Below are positions 17,827-25,044 of a stretch of 55,345 nucleotides of DNA, piece after piece. The stretch's first letter is position 1. Each line of letters starts with the position of its first letter. The translations under genes were made by a program, and so were the position numbers. A model generated the notes under the pieces. That model worked only from the letters and a program-made list of their open reading frames with translations. It was not told the origin of the DNA and did not search any database. Origin of the DNA: Bordetella parapertussis (GTDB taxonomy: Bacteria > Pseudomonadota > Gammaproteobacteria > Burkholderiales > Burkholderiaceae_B); the NCBI GenBank assembly GCA_945903445.1, contig CAMDNZ010000018.1, forward strand, positions 1-55,345. The letters run 5' to 3'.

Positions 17827-18069
17827 ATGTTCAATTCGATGTTAAGCCGACTCGCAACCGCCATCGCTATCGGCATAGTCGTTTCAGGCTGCTCGTGGGG
17901 CGGCGGTGGCGACGACGCGGTCAAGCGTAGCAGCGAATGCAAGTGGAGCCGCAGCGCCTGCATGTACGAAGGCTCATACGAACTCGACGAAGAACAATTC
18001 GCTGAAAAAGAGGCGCGCCGACTGAACAAAGCCGCTTCGGCCCGGCTGCGCCGAAGTTCCGGTCGATAA
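17827..18069 (+). CDS. Small lipoprotein of unknown function
   Basis: An 80-residue protein. The signal is MLSRLATAIAIGIVVSGC, with the lipidated Cys at about 22. A Gly-rich spacer follows, then a charged helix (EEQFAEKEARRLNKAASAR) with two further cysteines (SSECKWSRSACMYEG). I do not recognise a family. The signal peptide and an open frame with the organism's codon use support it as real. It lies alone, with its 3' end facing the YdcF/SanA-type gene. Confidence 0.65.
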   Translation: MFNSMLSRLATAIAIGIVVSGCSWGGGGDDAVKRSSECKWSRSACMYEGSYELDEEQFAEKEARRLNKAASARLRRSSGR

Positions 18070-18161
18070 CGACTGCCCGGCTCTCCTGTTTGGCGCATAC
18101 CGGCTGGCCGTTTTATCGCCGAGTGGCATCTACCCGAGCGGCCTGCCTCACAGACGATCTC

Positions 18162-18935
18162 TTACTGGCTTACGCCAGGAGGCGCTTTCGGGCGGGAGTT
18201 CCAACCAAGGCGGTTGTAGACACGGTAGCGGAGAATACCGATGTACTCGTTAATTGCAACATCCATCACCGTGAAGTTATACGCGCTGGGCAGCACTGTC
18301 TGTTTGGCGTCCAAGTAATCCGCAGGCACCGGCGTCGTGATCACGCCAAAATGGTCGAAGTACAACGCGCTGCGGCGCAAGTGAAACCCGGACGACACCA
18401 ACAACACACGACCGCCTGCATACGCCTTCAAAATTTCGCTAGTCAGTTGGGCGTTCTGGTAAGTGTTCATGCTTTTCGATTCGGCGACGATGTCGTCCTG
18501 CGGTACACCAAGACGAACCAGTACATTCCGATAGACCACGGCTTCCGACACTCCATGCTCTGCCGGATCTCCTCCACTGACGATGATCGTGCAATGCGGC
18601 GTCGATTTGCGGCAATCCTGGTAAAGCTCTCCCGCTTCCAGAATCCGGGCGTAGGCGAACATGCCAGGCTCGACGCCATCGGACTGAGGGATTTTCTCGG
18701 TGCCAGCACCCAGCAGAACGATGACATCTTTGTCACCCCATTCGATCGAGGGATTCGCCAGGTATTGTGATTGCAACTGTTGAAGCAAGTATTGCGGGAC
18801 CCAGCCACCACCAATGGCGAAAAAGAGGATCAGCGATACACCGTATAAGGTCCGGCTGGTTCGATGCCACTTCAAAACCAAAAAGAGCGTGGCGATCACC
18901 ACGATAACGATCAACAAAATAAGCGTCATAAGCAT
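18162..18935 (-). CDS. YdcF/SanA/ElyC-type (DUF218) membrane protein
   Basis: A protein of about 257 residues with two N-terminal membrane helices (LILLIVIVVIATLFLVLKW and a second near residues 35-55). A periplasmic DUF218 domain follows. Its marks are DVIVLLGAGTEKIP (about 75-88), CTIIVSGGDPAEHGVSEA with the motif SGG, VPQDDIVAESKSMNTYQNA, and VLLVSSGFHLRRSALYFDHFG. ElyC and SanA of E. coli belong to this family and affect peptidoglycan or envelope integrity. Start choice: ATG at 18935, or six bases later at 18929, which has the better-spaced GGGA; earlier in-frame starts would add a polar segment before the helix. Confidence 0.85.
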   Translation of the reverse strand: MLMTLILLIVIVVIATLFLVLKWHRTSRTLYGVSLILFFAIGGGWVPQYLLQQLQSQYLANPSIEWGDKDVIVLLGAGTEKIPQSDGVEPGMFAYARILEAGELYQDCRKSTPHCTIIVSGGDPAEHGVSEAVVYRNVLVRLGVPQDDIVAESKSMNTYQNAQLTSEILKAYAGGRVLLVSSGFHLRRSALYFDHFGVITTPVPADYLDAKQTVLPSAYNFTVMDVAINEYIGILRYRVYNRLGWNSRPKAPPGVSQ

Positions 18936-19077
18936 TCCCGGCTGTGGACATAACAAGATCCGACTGTACTGAACGCCCGCGGTTTTGTAGGGATTTTTTA
19001 TCGCTGGAATACCTTCCCGCTCGAAAATCACGTCTATCGACTCGATTGCTACAGAAAATACTTAAGGCTTGTCAAGT

Positions 19078-19875
19078 TCAACGTAATGTCTGTGTGGCCG
19101 CGATCACCTGAAACGTCGGCAGCAACTGACGCCAGGCATCCTTGGCGATATGAGCGGGCTTACGCATCGCCGCGCGCAAGTCGGTGCGCTCAAACCGATC
19201 GTCCTTACAGGCAAAGACAACACTGTTGGTCATGTCGTCGTCCAGGACTTCGAACAATCCTGCACCGAACGATTCACGTAGATGTACAAGGCAAACCGGA
19301 TAACTTTCGCTTTCCAGATGCAGATTGACGATCAACATTCCATCGTCCGACAACGCTGCATGACAGTCTTGAAAGAAGTCCAACTCGCATAAATTGGACG
19401 GCATGCCGTAGCCGTCGTACGCATCGATCAGCAGTACATCAACAGACCCCACTATCGCATTCACATAACCTCGTCCATCTGCCTCGATCACTGTGAACCG
19501 GGCATTGTCGGATGGCACCTGAAACGCCTCCCGTAGCGCGATCACCTGAGAATCGATCTCGATCACTTCGATCATGGCATCGGGTAGGTAGCGATGGCAA
19601 AATTTCGGCAAAGACCCGCCACCCAACCCGATCATGACGATATGTGCGGGCTCGGTGTCGAACAGCAGAAAGCCCATCATCAGTCGTGTGTATTCGAGGT
19701 CGAGCGAATGCGGATTGAGTAGAGACATACTGCTTTGCACCGCAGGGAAGCCGGCAAACTGAAGCATAAGGGCATCGCGAGTCTTGAGCAGACGAGGCTG
19801 GCCGAAATTGGAAAAGCCGGTTGGAGCGGAGTCGGGAGATGCAGGCCGCTTGGATCGGGTAGGCACAAACGACAT
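19078..19875 (-). CDS. Spermidine-synthase-like methyltransferase-fold protein
   Basis: A 265-residue protein of the SpeE superfamily. The nucleotide-binding motif is VMIGLGGGSLPKF (about 80-92), followed by IEVIEIDSQVIALREAF and the acidic loop VDVLLIDAYDGYGMP. In true spermidine synthases the active-site loop reads SD-S/C-TDP with a proton-accepting Asp. Here it is IDAYDGYG, so aminopropyl transfer is doubtful and the real substrate is unknown. The basic, proline-rich N-terminus (about 1-25) looks disordered. It is followed on the same strand by the DUF218 gene after about 140 bases. The upstream intergenic stretch is AT-rich and marks the edge of the accessory block. Confidence 0.75.
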   Translation of the reverse strand: MSFVPTRSKRPASPDSAPTGFSNFGQPRLLKTRDALMLQFAGFPAVQSSMSLLNPHSLDLEYTRLMMGFLLFDTEPAHIVMIGLGGGSLPKFCHRYLPDAMIEVIEIDSQVIALREAFQVPSDNARFTVIEADGRGYVNAIVGSVDVLLIDAYDGYGMPSNLCELDFFQDCHAALSDDGMLIVNLHLESESYPVCLVHLRESFGAGLFEVLDDDMTNSVVFACKDDRFERTDLRAAMRKPAHIAKDAWRQLLPTFQVIAATQTLR

Positions 19876-20081
19876 TTGCTAGCCTGAAATAGAGAATTTA
19901 TCCCAAGCATAGTCGATCTTTGGGTTTTTATTGAAATAGGACAATTCCCATTTCAGTGCCGCGATCGGCTTAGAATCGCCGGTTTTACGCTGCGCTTTGA
20001 TTTTGCGTTCCCACAAGCAAAAGCCAAAAGCTCGCACTGATTACGTTGCAAGTCTTTCTCGTAAAAACCTAGTCCTTTGCA

Positions 20082-20351
20082 TCAGTCGTCCTTCAAAAAC
20101 ATGAAGGGCAGCAACATATGCGCCAGAAACGCGCTAGCTGGCATTTTTCCGGACTCAACTTGAGCACAGTACGGCTCTATCATGGCGATGGGATTCATGG
20201 CATTGTTACCGCTCTCGAGTTGAAATGGTGAGCTATCACCGGCGACACCAGCCTGTAGCGACTGTGGGTGGTCGCCGGGAGAGGCGCTGATGCCACTCGA
20301 ATGAGCTGAAATCTGCAGCGACAAGGCTAGTAGCACAATGATGAATCGCAT
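20082..20351 (-). CDS. Small exported protein downstream of the ADP-ribosyltransferase
   Basis: An 89-residue protein with a Sec signal (MRFIIVLLALSLQISA) and a mature part of about 70 residues containing a single Cys (IEPYCAQVE). The C-terminus is hydrophobic (ASAFLAHMLLPFMFLKDD). A good ribosome site (AAGGG) lies ahead of the ATG. It follows the S1-like toxin gene by 165 bases on the same strand, so it could be co-transcribed. It is shorter than pertussis-type B subunits (about 100-200 mature residues) and has one cysteine where those have disulfides, so I do not call it a B subunit. A periplasmic inhibitor or chaperone is possible but unproven. Confidence 0.6.
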   Translation of the reverse strand: MRFIIVLLALSLQISAHSSGISASPGDHPQSLQAGVAGDSSPFQLESGNNAMNPIAMIEPYCAQVESGKMPASAFLAHMLLPFMFLKDD

Positions 20352-20516
20352 ATTAATTCCCTTTTTAATTCATGTCAGCGTTTACTTCAGCCTCAGCTGC
20401 TAGCTCGATTGATCGAAAGAAGAAGATCGTCCGATTATTTTTTACCAATCAATGATTCAATGACATTCGCAGATCGAATCCTCGTTAAGTGACAACAATT
20501 TTGGCAATTAGGAGAC

Positions 20517-21185
20517 TTAATCCGCGCAATTTCTTCTCAAGCATGGCAAAGTGAGCATACAAGCCGTTATGATGATGCCATTAATACCGGCGTAATGGAC
20601 AAAATCGTTTGACCGTCTAGCAAACGTGATATCCGACGGAATCCCGGTATTGATGTGAGGCGGCCTCTCGACATAGTATTCGCGGTTTGGTTCCCAACGG
20701 CTAAGGCGGCCATTGGCATAGATATGAGCTCCACGAATGTCCTCGCGGCGAATAGTTCCAACTCCGATCCACTCCGACTGATATGCTGCAATTCGGATTA
20801 AATGATTGGCGTCGGGCTCGTTTGCACGCAGCGTGGCCTCGGCACTGTACATCCCGTTGTTCGAGCGAATTTCGTACACCCATGAGATCGTGTTTCCGGA
20901 AAGGTTACTTGCTCTACTAGCCAATTCGTCAGCGAACGCTCGATTGGCGGTTGTAGCGACATATGCGCTGTCTCTGGCACCCCGTTCAGCACGCGAACAA
21001 CTACAGCTTTCACCAGAAACATGATCGCCGATATCGGCATTGTTGCCCCACGCTCGAAACCCGTCTTTAAAAATCTCGGTTGGGGGTCGAGTATCGTGCC
21101 GATAAAGGATTCCGCTATTCGGAACGGTTTGTGCAAAAACGCCAGAACTGAAAACAACACACAGAAAAAAGACTACCGATCGCAT
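20517..21185 (-). CDS. Pertussis-toxin-S1-like secreted ADP-ribosyltransferase
   Basis: A 222-residue secreted enzyme resembling the A (S1) subunit of pertussis toxin, which transfers ADP-ribose from NAD to Gi-type G proteins of animal cells. The Sec signal MRSVVFFLCVVFSSGVFA (1-18) is followed by YRHDTRPPTEIFKDGFRAWG. Counterparts of S1 residues keep a constant offset of 20: Arg29 (S1 Arg9), Trp46 (Trp26), His55 (His35) and Cys61 (Cys41). The middle motif is SAYVATTANRAF, and the catalytic YQSEW carries Gln136 and Glu138 (S1 Gln127 and Glu129). Cys209 (ITACM) matches S1 Cys201. The protein ends soon after this, lacking the S1 tail that anchors it in the B pentamer. The start at 21185 has GGGG upstream. 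GC content is lower than that of the surrounding core genes. No B-subunit or Ptl genes are present in the window. Confidence 0.88.
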   Translation of the reverse strand: MRSVVFFLCVVFSSGVFAQTVPNSGILYRHDTRPPTEIFKDGFRAWGNNADIGDHVSGESCSCSRAERGARDSAYVATTANRAFADELASRASNLSGNTISWVYEIRSNNGMYSAEATLRANEPDANHLIRIAAYQSEWIGVGTIRREDIRGAHIYANGRLSRWEPNREYYVERPPHINTGIPSDITFARRSNDFVHYAGINGIIITACMLTLPCLRRNCAD

Positions 21186-21509
21186 CGCGACCCCACTCAG
21201 AATTTTGTATATCGATAGGCTACCTTGGAAAATACGGCGTTTTATAAAAACATCATAAATATTTAATATAGCTCGCACTGAATGTATTTGTGGCAGTGAA
21301 ATCCGCTTTTACCCCGACGCCCATGCTTCTCAAACTTGAAACTGTGATCAACGTCAGCGTCTGAAATTTTCCCGTCGTCACTCTTTTGTTTTATTACCTT
21401 GATCGACCACTAAGGATGCTCTGAACAACTCCCTATGTCTTAGACTTACATGTGCCCCATTCCGTTGCTTGCAAGCCAGATGAATCCGAAGCGGCAACGG
21501 CCTGTGCAG

Positions 21510-22571
21510 ATGAGTTTTTCCGAAGCCGAATACGCGGGCAGGCGTAAGCGAACGCGCCGGGATCGGTTTCTCAACGAAATCTAGCAAACCGTGCCCTGGG
21601 CGTGGCTGCCCAAAGAGATATCGAGGCACTATCCGGTGACGGGCAAACTGGGGCGCCAGCCGTATCCACTGGAGACGATGCTTCGGATTCACTTCATGCC
21701 GCCCTGTTTCAACCTGAGCGATCCGGCGATGGAAGATGCGTTGCACGACAGTTTCTCGATTTGCCCGTTTGCTCGTCGGCCAGGCGCACGAGTACCCGAC
21801 GAGACGACGATCCTGAACTTCCGGCATCGACTGGAGGCGAACAATGTGGCCGAAGAGGTGTTCGACGGAGTAAATCTGCTATTGCAGGATGCCGGGCTGA
21901 TGGTGCGTCGTGGCACGATCGTAGATGCCACGATCATCGACGCACCGAGTTCGACAAAAAATGCCGCGGGCGCGCGCGATCCCGAGATGCATCAGACGAA
22001 GAAGAGCAACAACTATTTTTTTGGCATTAAGGCCCATATTGGCGTGGACCTGCACACGGGCTTGGTGCATGCGGTGGTGGGTACGGCGGCCAATGTCGCC
22101 AACGTGACGCAGGTCGGCAAGTTGCTACATGGGAAAGAGGATCCGGTGTTTGGCGATGCGGGCTATCAAGGCGTACACAAATGCACGGAGCGTACCGGGC
22201 GCAACGTGCAATGGTTCGTGGTGATACGCCCGAGCAAAATCGCGCAGATGAAACATGGCGTGGCACGCGTGCAGCGCGATATTGAGCACCTCAAGGCCAG
22301 ATTGCGTACCAAAGTGGAACACTCGTTCCGAGTGATCGAACGGCAGTCCGGCTATACGAAAACCCGTTGTCGGGGACTGGCCAAAACCACCACACAGTTA
22401 AAAGTGCTATTTGCGCTGTCGAATCTGTGGATGGCTCGCAGGCATTGGCAGGCAGCTGCGCGACAGGTGCGCGACAGGTGCGCGACAGGTGCGTCCTTGA
22501 CAGGCCAAAAGAGCCAGCGAAGCGCCCGCTTGGATGCAGATACGCCTGAAAAATCGCTAAATCGGCTCTGA
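21510..22571 (+). pseudogene. IS5-family transposase with early TAG
   Basis: A DDE transposase of the IS5 family. The frame opens at ATG 21510 (MSFSEAEYAGRRKRTRRDRF), meets a TAG at 21582-21584, and continues in the same frame to 22571. Downstream are the IS5 N-terminal helix region, DETTILNFRHRLE, the catalytic VDATIIDAPSS, the middle Asp in VFGDAGYQG, and the DDE glutamate in LRTKVEHSFRVIERQSG. IS5 transposases normally read through the spot of the TAG with a charged or polar residue (NEI-x-QTVPW), so the intact product would be about 353 residues. A GTG at 21591 could restart translation and give 326 residues lacking the N-terminal segment. An 11-base repeat alters the C-terminus. Confidence 0.75.
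22457..22489. repeat. Three tandem 11-base repeats in the transposase 3' end
   Basis: TGCGCGACAGG occurs three times head to tail (22457-22467, 22468-22478, 22479-22489). The total of 33 bases keeps the frame, but each copy is read in a different frame, giving the odd C-terminal run AARQVRDRCATGAS. Probably slippage within the element. Confidence 0.85.
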
Positions 22572-22679
22572 TTTCTCCTTATTGTGAGAGCCGGTCAACC
22601 TGGCGGCCACAGCGGCCTCGGAAAATGAATTGTTCAGAGCATACCTAGGAGTGGGTTTCAAGCCTTTGGGGAGAACGCC

Positions 22680-22799
22680 ATGAAAACGCCGCGTCTGAGC
22701 ATCGCGACTTTCAACTTGTACGAGCTGCACTGACCCGGCACGGCAATGCTCTCGAACAATACGGATTAGGGCCAGGATGGATACGACCGAAAAACGTAT
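22680..22799 (+). pseudogene. Remnant of an endonuclease/exonuclease/phosphatase-family gene
   Basis: After a good ribosome site (GGGGAGA), an ATG at 22680 opens MKTPRLSIATFNLYEL, the typical start of an endonuclease/exonuclease/phosphatase-fold enzyme (ATFNLYNL in relatives). An in-frame TGA (22731-22733) and TAG (22767-22769) follow. Between and after them the same frame reads PGTAMLSNNTD and GQDGYDRKT, which still match the family pattern (a YDRK-like segment). Beyond about 22800 I cannot follow the homology; the rest of the gene is missing or scrambled before the LRR gene. A decayed fragment brought with or interrupted by the island. Confidence 0.5.
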
Positions 22800-22936
22800 G
22801 GGCGGTGCTACAGCCGGGCAGGCGTGAGCAGTCGCAAACGCCGCCGCTGGCGTATTGCGCCCGCCGAACGGGTCGTTCGCCCAATGGCGACGGCACCGAA
22901 TCAGAACGGGCCGTCCAATTTGATAAATGGCCAAAC

Positions 22937-23782
22937 TTAATTCAACCAAAAAAAACGACTTGCAAATGATGTTTCAGAAGATGGAAATTCTCTACTTAAA
23001 TCAGTGTTTTGCTGGGTGGGCACATCGCTTTCCCGACCGATTATCTCCAAGCCAGCGGGCAAGCGCTCTGGCAGGGTGATGTTCGGGGATCCGGTAACAT
23101 CTAAATGTAGTAACGAACGAGGTAAAGACGAAAAATTAATCGTCAACGCAGGGCAATCGATCAATTTAAGCCTCTGCAAAGATTCTGGCAGGTGATCCGG
23201 TAATCGCACAAGCGAGTACCCCTGTTTAATGGTAAATTTTTTTAGATTCGGTGGCCAAATATCAAATAAAGTTGTCAATGAGGTACAACTTTCCAAAACA
23301 ATTTCTGCCAAACCGCTTGGTAAATCGTCAGGCAAGCTTTCTGCTCTATTACAATTGTAAAGGCCCATGAATTCCAACTGAACCGGCAGACCGCCAGGAA
23401 AATCAAGTCTATTGCTGTCCTTTATTTCAAGAATTCGCCGACCCTGCGAAAATTCGAAATCTGCGATAGGATTTTCAACATAACTTTCAAAAACCAAACG
23501 ATAAAACCTACCGCCATATCCCCTGTGATAATTATTTCCATCCAGATACTCTGGTGCAACCCTATGTTGCTGAAGTGAGCCACCAGATTCTTCTTGGCTC
23601 ATAAGAACGCAGGAATCTGATAGTGTTACCACTGTGGAAGCTTGCGCAATAGGGTTTATATCATTTTGCGTGACAATGACAGGATCATTTATCGGAGTTC
23701 TAAATGGATTAATCCTTTGAATTAACTCAGAAATAGAAATGCCCTTAGGGCAACAAGAGCAGATCATGCCATATAAACTCAT
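22937..23782 (-). CDS. Leucine-rich-repeat protein resembling YopM/IpaH-type effectors
   Basis: A 281-residue protein. Residues about 125-255 form roughly six leucine-rich repeats of 20-23 residues of the bacterial effector type (for example SLPDDLPSGLAEIVLESC, RLPDHLPESLQRLKLIDC, TLPERLPAGLEI). In this subclass LPxxLPxxL is the hallmark, shared with YopM, IpaH and SspH type III effectors. The N-terminus carries a cysteine cluster (CSCCPKGISISEL, Cys8, 10 and 11) that could be lipidated in a host cell. Ser-rich and Asn-rich stretches follow. No ubiquitin-ligase (NEL) domain follows the repeats. AGGAG lies 7 bases ahead of the ATG. The gene is strongly AT-rich against the chromosome. Secretion through a type III system is inferred from family likeness; none is in the window. 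Confidence 0.75.
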   Translation of the reverse strand: MSLYGMICSCCPKGISISELIQRINPFRTPINDPVIVTQNDINPIAQASTVVTLSDSCVLMSQEESGGSLQQHRVAPEYLDGNNYHRGYGGRFYRLVFESYVENPIADFEFSQGRRILEIKDSNRLDFPGGLPVQLEFMGLYNCNRAESLPDDLPSGLAEIVLESCTSLTTLFDIWPPNLKKFTIKQGYSLVRLPDHLPESLQRLKLIDCPALTINFSSLPRSLLHLDVTGSPNITLPERLPAGLEIIGRESDVPTQQNTDLSREFPSSETSFASRFFWLN

Positions 23783-24077
23783 AACGTACTCCTAAATTTC
23801 AGTTTGAAATATTAAATTTAGAATTATGTTAGGTCTTCACAATAAAAATTATTAAATCGAATTTATTTATTACCGTAATTTTTCATTTTTCCACTATATA
23901 CTTGTCTGACGCAGCGGTTAGGCACTCCGAATCAAAACACCTATAGAAAATCATTTTCGTAATAATTTTTATAGTAGATGTTTGTGTTGCTGTTTATTTA
24001 ATTTTGTATCTTGAAGTAATTTTTTCTGCACAGCACCAGTCTTAAAAGTGAATATCCTCAACATCAGCGTTCTACAG
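23783..24077. other. AT-rich intergenic stretch upstream of the LRR gene
   Basis: About 295 bases, very AT-rich, with no open frame of note. It must hold the LRR gene promoter on the minus strand; several TATAAT-like and TTGAAA-like hexamers occur, and I cannot choose between them. AT-rich leaders of this kind are typical targets of H-NS-like silencing in transferred DNA. Confidence 0.4.
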
Positions 24078-24322
24078 ATGAGGCGATTAAAATTCATGGA
24101 TGCGCAGATCATTGAGACGATCAAAGTGCCGAGTCTGGGGCGACGTTGCGACAGCTGTGCCGCGAACTGGCAGTAAGCCGGGCGATCTTCTATGAATGGT
24201 GCTCGAAATACAGCGGCATGGATGCGCGTTTGATGATGCGCATGAAAGAGCCGGAGACGAAGAACAACCGGCTGTGCAAGATGTATGCCGAAAAGAATTT
24301 CAAGGCAAAGATCGAGTCGAAG
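24078..24322 (+). pseudogene. IS3-family transposase orfA fragment
   Basis: The start MRRLKFMDAQIIETIK continues, after a one-base frameshift near 24124, as AESGATLRQLCRELAVSRAI, then FYEWCSKYSGMDARLMMRMK and a leucine-zipper-like tail ending FKAKIE. This is the helix-turn-helix plus zipper layout of IS3-family OrfA proteins. The coding likeness stops at about 24322 and no OrfB (DDE integrase part) follows, so only a fragment remains. It lies between the LRR gene leader and the integrase remnant. Confidence 0.7.
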
Positions 24323-24349
24323 GGTATTCCCAATGTGGGCCGCCGGGGT

Positions 24350-24616
24350 AATTAAGCGGCTTTTCGCCGGGCGAATGATCGCCGCTATCCGACAAGCAGC
24401 CAGCGGGTTCCAGAATGAGCCGGACGATTTCGGCTAAATCGGCGCGCCGGACGATGTCAACAGGCTTGCCCGCGATTTTCAAATACACAAATCGCTCAAG
24501 GGTTTTTGCAACCCGCCGCTGTTGCTTGGGCAAGAGGTACAGGCCGCCGCTGTCGGCGATTTGTCGAGTTTTTCTTGAGGCTTTGCCGCGTCGACCTGGC
24601 GTGCGGCCGACGTCAT
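24350..24616 (-). pseudogene. Degraded tyrosine-integrase N-terminus beside tRNA-Ser
   Basis: An ATG at 24616 with AGGAG upstream opens a frame with VDAAKPQEKLDK; after a frameshift the neighbouring frame reads IADSGGLYLLP. Joined, this resembles the DUF4102 arm-binding start of phage and island integrases (AKPxxKPYKLxDGGGLYLLV). What follows (ERFVYLKIAGKPVDIVRRAD) I cannot place. It lies 160 bases beyond the 3' end of tRNA-Ser, in the same orientation, exactly where an island integrase would sit. No catalytic domain remains. Confidence 0.45.
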
Positions 24617-24716
24617 GATATGGGCTCCTGTGGTGCCAAGGCCGATACCATGATGGTCTGCTGGCTTGAGCGGGACTGATTTGGACTAAGCGGCACTATT
24701 ATGCACTGTAGGCCCA

Positions 24717-24749
24717 ATAGAAAAGCCCCGACCAAAGAATGGGCGGGGC
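24717..24749 (-). terminator. Intrinsic terminator after tRNA-Ser
   Basis: On the minus strand GCCCCG and CGGGGC (24749-24744 and 24730-24725) pair around a 13-base loop and are followed by TTTTCTA. It lies 27 bases beyond the tRNA 3' end. Confidence 0.75.
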
Positions 24750-24775
24750 TAATCGAGACTACTTAGTACTGTAAC

Positions 24776-24866
24776 TGGCGGACAGAGGGGGATTCGAACC
24801 CCCGATACGCGATAAACGTATACACGCTTTCCAGGCGTGCGCCTTCAACCGCTCGGCCACCTGTCC
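24776..24866 (-). tRNA. tRNA-Ser (anticodon GGA)
   Basis: A 91-base class II tRNA on the minus strand. The acceptor GGACAGG pairs with TCTGTCC, the D arm is GGCCGAGCGGTTGAAGGC, and the anticodon loop CTGGAAA carries GGA (serine, UCC/UCU). The long variable arm (about TATACGTTTATCGCGTAT) is typical of tRNA-Ser. The T arm has GTTCGAATC, and CCA is encoded. The AT-rich island with an integrase remnant lies on its 3' side, so it is the likely attachment site. Confidence 0.95.
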
Positions 24867-25044
24867 TAATTTGGCTGCCGTGGCATGAGTCGCACGCGAA
24901 GCGCCGCCCATTGCCACACAGGCAAGTCCGCGATTCTAGCATGGTCACGCCCGGCTCGATAGCGAATACAGCAAGCCGTGGTAGCAGATGACATCTGAAC
25001 CTGATGTAATCTGCCCTATCGACGCCACCTCCCGTGATCTCACT

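Larger units (their letters stand above)
21414..22644 (+). mobile_element. IS5-family insertion sequence
   Basis: Ends carry inverted repeats. The left end reads GGATGCTCTGAACAA from 21414 and the right end, read on the opposite strand from 22644, reads GTATGCTCTGAACAA. Flanks are CTAA (left) and CTAG (right), both fitting the YTAR target of IS5 elements; they differ by one base, so the duplication has mutated or the element is recombinant. One transposase frame fills the 1231-base element. It lies between the ADP-ribosyltransferase promoter side and a nuclease gene remnant. Confidence 0.8.

Noticed and set aside
20082..20351. Small exported protein as a pertussis-type B subunit
   Set aside because: Too short, a single cysteine, and no resemblance to S2-S5 or ArtB patterns that I can see.
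24140..24356. An intact small gene at the IS3 fragment
   Set aside because: It reads as the middle of an IS3 OrfA with a frameshift at its front, and its end runs into unrelated sequence.
19876..24775. A second copy of the tRNA-Ser 3' end as the other attachment site
   Set aside because: I looked for the GGGATTCGAACCCCC-type core in the left part of the island and did not find it; the other boundary may lie outside or have been lost.
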